Source: Lysinibacillus pakistanensis | Lineage (GTDB): Bacteria > Bacillota > Bacilli > Bacillales_A > Planococcaceae | Length of the DNA stretch: 64,000 nucleotides | Direction of reading: 5' to 3' | Assembly: GCA_001312325.1 (NCBI GenBank) | Contig: BBDJ01000027.1 | Coordinates: 9,753 to 73,752, forward strand | Shown here: positions 50,583-61,317 of the stretch, in pieces | How the letters are laid out: each line of letters opens with the position of its first letter | Position numbering within the stretch: position 1 is the stretch's first letter | Notes under the pieces: model-generated | The model's input: the letters and a program-made list of their open reading frames with translations, nothing else | Database searches by the model: none | What the model was told of the DNA's origin: nothing | Program-made: the position numbers and the translations under genes

Positions 50583-51241
50583 GTGAATTTAGATTTTTCA
50601 GCTATCGTTCCCTCTATTCCTTATATATTAAAAGGAATAGGTGTTACACTTCAAATTGCAATTGGTGCCTCGATTATCGGTTTTATCGTAGGGGTGCTAC
50701 TCGCATTATGTAAAATTGGTAAAGTGAGTATTTTACGTTGGTTTGCAGATTTTTATACATCCATTTTCCGAGGTACACCACTTGTCCTACAATTATTAAT
50801 TATTTACTATGCAGTACCACAGCTATTTGATATTCAAATCGAACCAATTCCAACAGCGATTATGGCTTTCGGCTTAAACTCTGGTGCTTATATTTCAGAA
50901 ATAATTCGTGCTGGTATTAATGCAGTTGATAAAGGCAGATGGAAGCGGCACAAGCACTTGGAATTCCCTATACAAAAATGATGAAGGATATTATTATCCC
51001 ACAAGCAGTAAAAAATATTTTACCCTCTTTAGTCAATGAATTTATCACATTAAATAAAGAAACAGCAGTAGTAACAGTTATTAGTGCCTTAGATATTATG
51101 CGTCGTGCTTATATTGTTGGGGGTTCGACATATCGCTACCTTGAGCCATTACTCTTCGCCGGTGTAATTTATTACATCATGACGCTTGTTTTAACGTTCC
51201 TTGGTAAACGAATCGAGAAAGGAATGAGAAAAAGTGATTAG
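50583..51241 (+). CDS. polar amino acid ABC importer permease (frameshifted)
   Basis: GTG 50583 after GGAGGG. Adding one C in GGCAG near 50936 restores the EAA loop [17 protein letters not shown] and gives 219 residues with five helices. HisM/GlnP type. Stop overlaps the ATPase start. Confidence 0.82.
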
Positions 51242-51958
51242 AATTGAAGATCTTCATAAGTCATATGGACAAAATGAGGTACTGAAAGGAATCTCAACTG
51301 AAATTAAAGAAAAAGAGGTTATTGCCATTATCGGTCCATCCGGTTCGGGTAAATCAACATTTCTTCGCTGCTTAAATCTATTAGAAGAGCCAACGAGTGG
51401 AAAAATTACTATTGCTGGTGATGTTCTAACAGATAAAGGGACAAATATTATGAAAATACGTGAAGAAGTCGGCATGGTTTTTCAGCATTTTCATCTTTTT
51501 CCTCATAAAACAGTACTAGAAAATTTAACATATGCACCCATAAATGTGAAGGGAATGGACAAGTCGGCTGCTATAAAAAATGCAGAGGAGTTACTAACAA
51601 AAGTGGGGCTATTTGAGAAGCGCCATGAGTATCCTAACCGTTTGTCTGGCGGGCAAAAGCAACGTGTTGCCATTGCTCGTGCCCTTGCAATGGATCCAAG
51701 GGTAATTTTATTTGATGAGCCTACCTCTGCACTTGATCCAGAAATGGTTAAAGAGGTTTTGGCGGTTATGAAAAATCTTGCAGAGACAGGGATGACGATG
51801 TTAATCGTTACACATGAGATGGGCTTCGCTCGTGAGGTGGCAGATCGCATCCTATTCCTTGATGGCGGGAAGCTAATTGAGGATGCTCCACCAGAACAAT
51901 TTTTTTACAGAGCCATCTACTCAGCGTGCAAAGGATTTTTTTAGAGAAAGTGCTATAG
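51234..51958 (+). CDS. polar amino acid ABC importer ATPase (frameshifted at 3' end)
   Basis: Walker [46 protein letters not shown] and VTHEM, all GlnQ-like. Two T7 runs (51900-51906 and 51936-51942) break the tail; with both corrected it ends RAKDFLEKVL, 240 residues. Confidence 0.86.
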
Positions 51959-52013
51959 TTTAATACTCCATCATAAAAAAACAATAGCTATGCCAAGCGG
52001 ATAAGGCCATAAA

Positions 52014-52063
52014 GCACGGTGATTGTTAGATAAATTTCTAATAATCATCGTGCATTTTTTTTA
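52014..52063. terminator. strong bidirectional terminator
   Basis: GCACGGTGATTGTTAGA and TCTAATAATCATCGTGC around a 6-base loop, then eight T; serves the importer and the convergent gene ending at 52064. Confidence 0.88.
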
Positions 52064-53134
52064 TTAAGAAAATTCTTCTGTTAATGAAGAAAACGTAAAA
52101 AGTTTCTTTATTGTTTCGATGGTAAACAATTCCTCAATATGATAAGCTCCTGCTGGGTGATGGTGTTCAAGTAATTCAGTAGCAACAGTTGCTACAATTT
52201 TAGCTGTTACCATTGATTCGTCATGCTCCAAAAATGTTATTGCTACAGCTCTCTCCTCAAACTGATCCCTACCAATCGCCTCTACCTTAATGCCACATAC
52301 ATCAGAACCAATTTTTATTTTTTTGAATAGCTGATGCAAGTAGTTGTTGTACTTTGTCCAATTTTAGCATATAGGATAGACGACTTTTTTTGTAAAAACG
52401 AGACGAATCGATTGAGCGACTCTACATCAAAGCCCATTCTCGTAACGATTTGACTAGTTGAGAAATGCTTGGTTAATGTATGTTGATCAGAAAAATTAAA
52501 TTGATAGAGACTACGCTTTCCAACACCCTTAAATTGAACAACTCTCCTATTTGTAAAGTTAGTGATGGTCTGCCTTTTATGCTGATAATTAAGGTGGTAG
52601 GGCTGATTCAGCTGGTCCAAAATCCATAAAACTGCCGCAGTGCCATGAGTATCACCAGCTCCAAGTAAAATTGAGATATGAAGCTGATCGATAGTAGTTA
52701 ATTGCTGTGCAGCATGCATCGCCATTAAATTAGTTAATCCTGGTGCCATACCAACACTGTAAACGATTGTAGAATGATGTTGTTCAGCAATTGGATGAAG
52801 ATCCTCTAATTTTTTTTAGAAAGGCATAGCTGGCAGTAATATCAATATACATAATGCCCTCCCTCAAGCAGAGCTGAGTAAATGCAGTATCTTGTTGCTC
52901 TAAACACATAATCACAAGCGCTACACCTTCTAATTGCTGTGGGTTTACAGTCTTTGACACATCCATCTGTATTGGGGTTGCAAGATGATTGCAGCGAGCG
53001 CAAAATAGCTTAGCCTTTTCTATATTTCTACCAGCGATCACTATTCTATTCGGGTAGCTTCGTAGCAGAAGTTTTGCTATTTTTCCACCGACTTCACCAT
53101 AGCCTCCAACAATTAAGATATTCTTTTTATTCAT
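52064..53134 (-). CDS. saccharopine dehydrogenase-like NAD(P) protein (frameshifted)
   Basis: Starts MNKKNILIVGGYGEVGGKIAKLLL, a Rossmann GxGxxG, with VIAGRNIEKAKLF, as in saccharopine dehydrogenase-family proteins. Edits at T8 (52810-52817) and at T7 (52318-52324, direction ambiguous) join three frames to about 356 residues. SVGMAPGLTNLMA is the family central motif. ATG overlaps the methyltransferase stop (ATGA). Could be an opine-type or lysine-pathway-like oxidoreductase; substrate unknown. Confidence 0.72.
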
Positions 53135-53836
53135 ATAAAATCTTCTCCCTTAATAGCTACTAATGCGTCAATCATATGTGTTTTAAAATAGGGAATGATT
53201 GTTGTAAAGCCGACCTCCTGCAACAAAACAATAAGTGATTCGAATCTAATCGGATGTGTTGTAATGCTAAAGGATTGTTCAAAACGTTGCCAATGATTTT
53301 CAGAAATTCCGTTATGGAGCATAGAGCTTCGCCAATAGAGGAGCTGATGCTTGAGTGCTGAGGAATTTAAATCAGCATTTATAGATGATATAAATAACAC
53401 ACCATTTACCTTCAAGCTTTCTGCTATTTTTTTGAAGCATGGCTTTCTTTTGATCAACATCTTTCATAAAATGTAAAACTAAATGACAGGTAGCTACATC
53501 AAATAAGTCTTTTACATTTAATGTTAGTAAATCTTTTTCAACCCATTCAATATTAAGTACATATGGTAGAATATTAATTTGTTTAGCTGCTAGCTCTAGC
53601 ATTACATGGGATGTATCAACTGCGGTGAAATGAGCAGAAGGTAATGATTCACCTAATGTTAGTAGCTCTTGTCCGCCACCTGCGCCTACTACTAAAATTT
53701 TATGTTTTGTAGGAAAGCTATGAAGTATATTTACCATCATGTCATAAATAAGATCGTAGCCAATAATCTTCTGACGAATGGATTGTTGGTATGCAAAAAC
53801 AGAAGAGTCATCCCAATTGTGTAATGATTTGGTCAT
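53131..53836 (-). CDS. class I SAM-dependent methyltransferase (frameshifted)
   Basis: Motif I ILVVGAGGGQELLTLG, AVDTSHVML and the LDVATCHLVLHF-like motif IV region. Removing one base from T7 (53427-53433) gives 234 residues. First gene of a two-gene minus-strand unit, with a Fur-like box about 250 bp upstream in the divergent region. Methyl acceptor unknown. Confidence 0.75.
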
Positions 53837-54083
53837 TTAAATACCTCCTAAATTTTTGTGGGTAGTAGATGAATAGTGTAACTGCTTCATCTTTAAGCAA
53901 TCATTCTTATGATAGATTGCTGACTGTCTTGTGAAGTCACCTAAGATTTGGCTTGGGCTGTTCCTTAAAATAAGTATTCGTACTTCCGTTTCCCATGTAA
54001 TAAGCCTTTAGTTGATGTGACAGCAAGATGTTCGGAAAAATGGCTGGTGATTTTGGTGCGCTAATTGTTGCCTTGAATTCAAT

Positions 54084-54098
54084 TAAGAATTATTCTCA
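54084..54098. promoter_or_regulatory. Fur-like 7-1-7 inverted repeat
   Basis: TAAGAAT-T-ATTCTCA, embedded in an almost symmetric AATTAAGAATTATTCTCAATT; compare the Fur consensus TGATAAT-N-ATTATCA. It lies between the methyltransferase pair (minus) and the LuxR gene (plus), 58 bp from the latter. Confidence 0.45.
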
Positions 54099-54155
54099 AT
54101 TATAAAGTCTTAGAAAAAAAAGAACTATCCATATTTCTGGGGGAGGTAAGTTTTT

Positions 54156-55210
54156 ATGAAGGATACACAATATTGGCGAAGAAAATCTGAACAATGCTTA
54201 AAGCACAGCGAAAATTCATTTGAATACCGCCAATTTATGATAGAAGCTCTACGAACACAAATAAATTTTGATGCTTATTGCTGTACTTTAACGGATGCAC
54301 ATACACTTTTTTCGGTAGGTGCAGTTACTGAACATTCAATAGAGGCTATTCATCAGGAGATTATGGAGTTGGAATATACTATTGAGGATATAAATAAATA
54401 TGAATTCTTAGTACGTAGTGGTCAACACATGGGTAGGCTAAGCGATTCGACAAGTCAAAGCTTCCGCTATAGAGAAGTGTTAAAGCCTAATGGATTTAGT
54501 GATGAAATACGAGCTGCATTAATTTATCAAGGACAATGCTATGGTTTTTTTAACATTGTTCAAAAGAGCGGAAAGTGAGCTGCCCTTTTTTTCAAGATGA
54601 AGATCTAGCACTGATAGAAATAGTGATGCCAATTATGGGGGAAAGGTTAAAGGAGTTCCATCATTATATTATTGAGGAGCGGCTTCCAACTGTAGAGGGA
54701 GAACAAGGCATTGTAATTATTGATAAAGAGCTAAGAGTACTATCTAGTAATACAAAGGCTTACGAATTGCTATCAATTTTAAGAAAATATGAAAGCTTAA
54801 CGGAATGGCAAGTACCTAAGCCTATTCAAGCAATATGTGCAAACCTACTTGCTGACAATTACAATACCAATACTTCTTTAATAGTGCCTATTAAGGATAC
54901 AGGTTATATTGCTATTCGTGCATCACTCATGCTGACAAGCCTTCAAGAACAGCAAATTGCTTTATTAATAAATGAGGCATCATCGAGAGAAATGCTAAAC
55001 TTTTTAATAATGGCTTACAACCTTACGCCGAGGGAAAAGGAAGTGGTATTTGAAATTATTAAAGGAATTCCAACAAAAGAGATTGCTTTTAATCTTGGTA
55101 TTTCACATTATACTGTACAGGATCACTTAAAGGTTATTTTTCAAAAAGTAAAAGTCTCAAATCGAAATGAGCTAGTGTGGAAGATCTTTTCTCGATTCCA
55201 ATTAGATTAA
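54156..55210 (+). CDS. LuxR-family transcriptional regulator (frameshifted)
   Basis: Two T7 runs (54545-54551 and 54584-54590) hide one 350-residue protein. A GAF-like N-terminal half (INFDAYCCTLTDAHTLF) is followed by a C-terminal HTH: LTPREKEVVFEIIKGIPTKE, IAFNLGISHYTVQDHLKVIF. Divergent from the methyltransferase pair, so it is a candidate regulator of it. GGGGGAGG precedes the start. Confidence 0.78.
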
Positions 55211-55229
55211 TAATGTGGATTTAATAAAA

Positions 55230-55260
55230 GAATCTACTAAAATAATAGCAGATTCTTATC
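55230..55260. terminator. weak hairpin after the LuxR gene
   Basis: AAGAATCTACTA and TAGCAGATTCTT pair around a short loop; T tail poor. Confidence 0.5.
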
Positions 55261-55261
55261 A

Positions 55262-56005
55262 TTGATAAACGGTCTTTTTGATGAAATAATAGCTCATAAC
55301 CAAAGCCTAGTACATTTAAAATTTTGGATGATTCTCAAAAATGGATTCTAATTTTTTCCTGAGATTACTGATATGAACCTTTGTTGCTTGGGTTTGTCCG
55401 ATACTATCCTCTCCTCAAATCAATCTATAAAGCTCAGATGGATGGAAAATTTGCCCAGGATGTGACAAAAGAGTTATATCGAACTGATAAAAAAAATGTG
55501 ACAACATTAATCGGAGCATCCGAATGGGATTACGCAATTTTGAATTGCACACACGAATACGATGTTATGGACAACACTAAGAAAAAAATTAACGACAGGA
55601 GGAGAGTGTTAAAAATGGCAACTCGGACTTTTTCGTTAATGCTAACAAATTGCAACAGATTGTGAATTAGAAGTTTTTCATAAGCAGCTAAATTGGGGAA
55701 TACAGAAGATATTGAAGACAAGGCGCCTCTTAATGTTCCGCCTAATACAACTATTCAGGCATTAGGCATAAAGGCTTCAACCGGACCAAATGGCTATGAA
55801 TGTTCTTGCTCTTGGCGAGATAAGGTACCATCAGGTGGAAAATCTTTTTGGCGCCATCTCGTTATCATTAAATGTTCCGCAAAAAAAGAAAAATAGAGCT
55901 GAATGCTTAGCTGATCATCAATTTCATATAGATGGCTGGGGAGACTTACTAGAAAAGGGTCATAACTTTGTGCGATCCATCATTGTAATCACTAAAGATT
56001 TTTAG
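55262..56005 (+). pseudogene. unresolved broken coding region
   Basis: Three overlapping open pieces (55381-55665, 55693-55896, 55790-56005) in different frames, with no single start and stop that I can join. Recognisable only as coding-like composition, e.g. KAQMDGKFAQDVTKELY, LIGASEWDYAILN, GGKSFWRHL. An A7 run at 55882-55888 is one break. It may be one or two degraded genes rather than sequencing error, because the breaks do not resolve with single edits. No family recognised. Confidence 0.35.
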
Positions 56006-56024
56006 GAGAGATTGGAGCGATAAG

Positions 56025-56486
56025 ATGAGAGTAGAGCTTAAGCCTATTACGAAAGATGATGAGCCATTTCTCTATGAAGTCTATGTTTCTACTAGAAGAA
56101 AAGAAATAGATTCATGGGGATGGTCTGCTGAACAAATACAGCACTTTTTAGAAATGCAGTGGTGCGCACAGCAAACTTCATATAGAAAGCAATTTCCAGA
56201 TGCAAGCCATTGTATTATTCTTTCAGATAATAAATATGTAGGCCGGTTGTTAACAGAAAACCTACCAGAACATCATCATCTTATTGATATCTCTATTTTG
56301 CCAAGTTTCCAAGGTAAAGGAGTAGGAACGTTTCTAATTACTCAACTTCAGCAGAAGGCAAAAGAAGAAAATAAATCAGTGATATTGCAAGTTTTTCAGA
56401 CAAATCCTGCAAGAGACCTTTATGAGAGACTAGGATTTCAAGTAATGTCAGCTGATGAAATATATTTGAAAATGAGATGGCAATAA
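56025..56486 (+). CDS. GNAT-family acetyltransferase
   Basis: Intact, 153 residues, GGAGAGATTGGAG upstream. Acetyl-CoA site ILPSFQGKGVGTFLI and the C-terminal NPARDLYERLGFQV. Substrate unknown; monocistronic. Confidence 0.82.
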   Translation: MRVELKPITKDDEPFLYEVYVSTRRKEIDSWGWSAEQIQHFLEMQWCAQQTSYRKQFPDASHCIILSDNKYVGRLLTENLPEHHHLIDISILPSFQGKGVGTFLITQLQQKAKEENKSVILQVFQTNPARDLYERLGFQVMSADEIYLKMRWQ

Positions 56487-56633
56487 AAAGAGGATGAACT
56501 TAGGAAATAAATATAGGCAAATGAATTTGATATAGACTATTTGAGTATTCTAAGTGCATGTACTTTGTTTTTTGCTTATAATAGGAGAGTCAGAATTATT
56601 CTGAACAAGTAGCCACAGGGTGAGCGATTGCGA

Positions 56634-57446
56634 TTGAAAAAAATTATTATATGTAGTTATCTTTTTTTGTTTTTATAGTCATTTTTTTGTACGTAAACAA
56701 TCACTGGCTGGTTGTCAGCAAGCATGTATTCGAATCGGAAAAAGTGCCTGCTAGCTTCGACGGGCTACGCATTACCCAAATAACAGACCTTCAGGATGCT
56801 CTCTTTGGTGAACAGCAAGAGAAACTCATAGCAAAGGTGAAGACAACAAATCCTGACCTGATTTTTATTACAGGTGATTTAATTGACAGTAATCGCTATG
56901 ATTTGGAGCGTAGCTTGCAGGCTGTTAGAGGATTAGTGAAACTAGCGGATGTCTACTATGTACTTGGAAACCATGAGGTAGCTACTAATAAGGTAAGTGA
57001 AATTTATGAGGTGCTTTCATCGTTAGGTGTACATATATTAGCCAATGAATCGACAGTTATAGAGCGCGACGGGGAGCGCTTAGCGATTGTTGGTATAGAA
57101 GATCCGTTAATGGGTAGAACAACAGAAGACATGCTAGAGATGGTAAATGTACAACCAGATGTTTTAACCATTTTATTAGCACATCGACCAGAAGTGTTTA
57201 GTACGTATGTAAATTATGGAATTGACTTAGTGTTTGCAGGACATGCTCACGGTGGACAGGTCCGCATTCCCGGTATTGGTGGTATCTTTGCTAGAGGCCA
57301 GGGATTATTCCCTAAATATACGGCAGGTGTATATGAAGAAAATTCTACAACGATGGTCGTTAGCCGAGGATTAGGGAATAGTTCTGTACCTTTTCGAATT
57401 TTTAATCTGCCGGAAATTGTCGTCATGGAATTAAAGAAAAAAATAA
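56634..57446 (+). CDS. membrane-anchored metallophosphoesterase, YkuE/YaeI-like (frameshifted)
   Basis: TTG 56634. Removing one base at A7 (56637-56643) and T7 (56662-56668) exposes a membrane anchor, KKLLYVVIFFVFIVIFLYV. Metal ligands: ITQITDLQDALFG (the usual D-x-H second residue is D-x-Q here: TDLQD), FITGDLIDS, VLGNHEV, LAHRPEV, FAGHAHGGQ. Removing one A at A7 (57436-57442) places the stop at 57444-57446 just before the hairpin, 269 residues. Acts at the outer membrane face on phosphate esters such as lipid intermediates. The Gln in place of His at the first metal site deserves note. Confidence 0.78.
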
Positions 57447-57478
57447 AGCACTGCGTCTTTACTGCGCAGTGCTTTCTA
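57447..57478. terminator. bidirectional terminator
   Basis: AAAGCACTGCG-tctttact-GCGCAGTGCTTT then CTATTTG. The tatC stop codon (57459-57461) lies in its loop. Confidence 0.85.
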
Positions 57479-58305
57479 TTTGTTTTCGTTCAATACGTTT
57501 CACAAGATATATACTTATTTCATATAAAATAACCATGGGAATTAGTACAAGCAGCTGACTGATAAAATCAGGGGGGGTAATGACAGCCGAACCGATACCC
57601 ATCGCAATATAAGACCAGCCACGGATTTTTTTTCATAGATTCAGCTGTGAGAACACCAATGGATGATAAAAATAGGGCGACAATAGGTAACTCAAATAGT
57701 AGTCCAAGGGGAACTGTGTCATAACTAAGAAGTGCATATATTCACTTGCTGACACCATTACATCAAAGTTTTTGGCTCCAATTCCTACTAGGAATGTGTA
57801 GCTAAGTGGATTCACAACAAAATAACCAAAGGCTACACCCATTAAAAAGAGCACAAGCATGACAGGTGCATAGAGTCCAAGGAAGCGACTTTCTTCCTCC
57901 TTTAAACCTGGCTTTACGAAGCCCCACAAAAAGTGAACTAGAAATGGCATCGAAAGACCAAAGGCGAGTGTGGTAGAGATTGTCATGTAAAATTTGACTA
58001 CCTCTAATGGACCTAAAATAATAAGTGAATGACCCCTAGTTACATAAGGGAACCAAATATTAATGGTAGAGAATACAACAATAAAAAAATAAAATAAATA
58101 CGACAAGTCCTTTAATCATTTGCTTTCTTAATTCTGTAATATGCTCAAATAATGAAGCCATTGGAAAGAGTGGTTGATCCGTCACCGAAGCCTGTTCAGT
58201 TTCAGCTGGAGTTTCAACAAAAGCCTCCACAGGTGTGAGAGGCTTAGCTTCTTTCTTATCAAGAGGACTTAAATATTTTCTTTTTCTGTCTTCATATGGA
58301 TCCAT
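57459..58305 (-). CDS. tatC: twin-arginine translocase subunit TatC (frameshifted)
   Basis: A 50-residue hydrophilic N-terminal extension (MDPYEDRKRKYLSPL) precedes the TatC core: FEHITELRKQMIKGL, then six helices with FVKPGLKEEESRF. Edits: A7 (58084-58090), one added G/C at 57710-57714 and one removed at T8 (57626-57633), giving 281 residues. Receives Tat substrates and works with TatA just upstream. Confidence 0.85.
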
Positions 58306-58316
58306 AGGAACACCTC

Positions 58317-58522
58317 CTACGAAGCATCAGATTTTTTTTCTGCTTTTTTTTGGTTGCTCATCATCGTCATCTATAAGCCCCTTTGTGGACTTTTTAAACT
58401 CTGCAAACGTTTTACCAACAGCACCGCCAATTTCCGGTAGTTTTTTTCGGGCCAAATACAATTAAAACAATAACTAAAATAATAATTAGTCCAGGTACTC
58501 CAATTGCTCCAAGTCCTCCCAT
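58317..58522 (-). CDS. tatA: twin-arginine translocase subunit TatA (frameshifted)
   Basis: ATG 58522, AAGGAG 7-8 bases upstream. Single helix GVPGLIIILVIVLIVFGPKK then LPEIGGAVGKTFAEFKK, the TatA hinge and amphipathic helix. Edits at T7 (58441-58447) and T8 (58344-58351) give 67 residues. Twelve bases before tatC. Confidence 0.85.
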
Positions 58523-58553
58523 AGTCTCGTCTCCTTTAAATTAGTATATTTTT

Positions 58554-60265
58554 TTACACCAATGAACCGCCTGATTTGCTATATTTCACAACACCCTCTG
58601 CACATCGATATGCTAGTGCACCTAATGTACCAGTAGGGTTATAACCGCTATTATGAGCAAAGTTTCCTGCGCTCACAGCAAATAGATTCTCTACATTCCA
58701 ATGCTGAAGATAATTATTGACAACCCCATCCTCTGGCTTTGAGCTCATAACAGTTCCACCAGTGTTATGTGTTGTTTGATACGGTACAATATTGTAATCA
58801 GTGATTTCAGCATTTGGGACAACTGTTTTTGCACCCATTTCCTTCATAATGTCAGCCGCACGAGCCGAAATAAATTTATGAAGTGCTCGATCCTGATCTG
58901 TAAAATTGTATGTTAACTGTATTAAAGGTAAACCATACGCATCCTTATAGGTCGAATCAAGAGATAAATAATTTTCTTTATGTGGCATGGAAGCACCTTG
59001 AGCACCGATACCGAATGAGCGTGTATAGTAGTGAATAGATTGCTTTTTAAATTCGGGTCCCCATGTGGGCGTATCAGGGGGAGTTGGATTTGAAACAATA
59101 GGGCGTGTGCCTGTTTGCGTCAGGCTATATTTCCGCCATGAATAAAATCTAAGTCGCTATGGTCGAAATTATCTCCATTATAATCATCAACACTCACCAA
59201 GTGAGCCTGCCCCCATAAATGTGTTAAACTGCTCGTCAAAGAATCCTGCAGCACCAGGAAGTATTTGATAGCAATAATTTCTTCCAAGTGTTCCTTTTCC
59301 CGTTGCTGGATCATAACGCTCTCCAATATTAGAGACCATTAATAGCTTGGCATTATTAAAGACATAACTGGTAAGAACAACGACATTTGCAGGTTGTATA
59401 AATTCTTCTCCAGATATCGTATCGATATATCTAACACCCGTTACTTTATTGCCTTGCTTGAGGATTTCTACAACGTTGGAGTTATAGCGTAAATCAAAAT
59501 TACCTGTTTTTAAGGCAGTTGGTACAACCGTTATTTCTGCAGATGACTTTGCCCCATATTCACAGCCGAAGCGCTCGCAAAAGCCGCAATATTGACAAGC
59601 ATTAATCGTTTCACCATCTGGATTCTTATAAACCTCTGATACATTTGCAGAAGGAACCATATAGGGTGATAACTTAAGTTTTTTTTGTCGCCTTTTCAAA
59701 TTGCTGAAGCATTGGCGTCATTTTCATAGGTCCCGTAGGATAAGGATTTGAACGTTTTCCACTAAATGGGTTTTTGCCATCGCCAGAAATACCAGCTGTT
59801 TTTTTCGAACTTGTCAAAATAGGGCTCTAGCTCATCGTATGTCAATCCCCAATCCTGAATTAGATAATCAGGTCCAAGTTTATTTGGACCATAGCGCTTG
59901 TCCGTTAATGTTTTAATTTGAAAATCGTAGGGTAAGAAGCGAAATGTCATACCGTTCCAATGTGTGCCGGAACCCCCAAGCCCCTCGCCAAGTAAAAAGG
60001 AACCTAGTTGACGCATAGGTAATGCCTTCATGTTGCGATTGTTTCGGAAGCTGACCGTCTCTTTTGAAAGGTTTTGCATTAAATCATATCGAATTGCATA
60101 ACGATACTCGTCATGAATACTCATAAAATCTTCTGTCCCTCGTTTTTGTCCACGCTCTAAGCCAACGACCTTCAATCCAGCCTTCGTACATTCTGCAGCG
60201 ACAATGCCTCCAGTCCAACCTACACCGACTGTTACAACGTCTACGCTCGGTAATGTTGTTGCCAT
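58554..60265 (-). CDS. GMC-type gluconate 2-dehydrogenase flavoprotein subunit (frameshifted)
   Basis: FAD motif VGVGWTGGIVAAE near residue 14; GEGLGGSGTHWNGM; a cysteine cluster CQYCGFCERFGCEYGAK near residue 215 as in Fe-S containing fructose/gluconate dehydrogenases; C-terminal THNTGGTVM and AGNFAHNSGYNPTGTLGALAYR with the active-site His. Edits at T7 (59800-59806), T8 (59679-59686), and two indels near 59200 and 59135 give about 568 residues. It has no export signal of its own and is presumably carried by the Tat-tagged small subunit upstream. Confidence 0.82.
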
Positions 60266-60281
60266 TTGCTAACCTCCTTTG

Positions 60282-61029
60282 TTAATGACCGCCTAATGAA
60301 CTAGGCTCAATCTTTTGGAATTTCGGATCTTCAATTTGTGATATATATGCCATTTGATGACCAGGGAAATTCTTCATACGCCAGCCATCCATATTTTTGT
60401 TTCCACCATACATAGGGTCAGAGTATGCCCCCTCTAATGTTGCTGCACGCAATAAAGTAAAGAAGAAAGCAGAGTTGACACCACTCATTTGTACTTCACC
60501 TTTTTGGAAGGCTGTCAAAATTTCATCCATTTGTTTGCCATCTAAATCATTGAAGCTTTTTTTTGTAGCGATTCTGAGCTTCAGATTCAAATTTTTGGAT
60601 TCCTTGCTTAAAAATTTCTCCGCGTGTTAAGCGACTTTGGTAGCCCTGGGTTGGGGCCCCTCAGCAAACGGACCGTGCATGTATTCTTTGGAATTACTTC
60701 CGTATTGTCCTGCGAGCTGATGATCAATGAAATAAGGGACATCTAAGCCTTTTGCTCCTGGACCTAAATCATCTTCTGGAAAAATACGTTCAGTAGCATT
60801 GGATAAAATATTGAAATCTCTCTGATTCATAAAGAACATTTTTGCTTTTGGTGAGCCAAGCGCTTCATTCGTAGTGCCGTGCTGACCATGCTCTTGTGTG
60901 GAAGTTCCCTTGCCTGGTAGGTTATAGCCTACAAGTCCTCCGATTATTCCACCACCGACTAATGTACCTGCTGCAATCCCTGTTGTTTTTAAAAAAATCT
61001 CGACGTGAAACATTATTTTCTGAACTCAT
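60282..61029 (-). CDS. gluconate 2-dehydrogenase small subunit with Tat signal (frameshifted)
   Basis: Removing one A from A7 (60991-60998 region) gives the N-terminus MSSENNVSRRDFLKTTG followed by a hydrophobic stretch, a textbook twin-arginine signal. Further edits: one added G at 60652-60655 and one removed at T8 (60559-60566), 248 residues in all. Matches the gamma subunit of gluconate dehydrogenase. GGGAGG precedes ATG 61029. First gene of a four-gene operon with the flavoprotein, tatA and tatC. The cytochrome c subunit usual in proteobacterial enzymes is absent. Confidence 0.82.
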
Positions 61030-61317
61030 GGAAATCCTCCCCTCAAATGTATAGAAACTTTCCTATCTTTTATAATCAGCAAAAAAAATAAATTATAATC
61101 AAACTTATTGGAAGAAATTTTATTTCTATCCAATTGTAAAAACCAGTCCAATGTAATTGAGAAAATAAGTGAGTAATATGTTCAGAAATGTAAACACTAT
61201 TAAAATAGTGTAAATACCATTATTAAACAAATATTATTCTTATTGGAAAAGTTTTGTTGACTTCTTCTTTTTGTGACCTTACTCTGAAAAAGAAGGACAA
61301 AAAAAATACTAAAAAAG

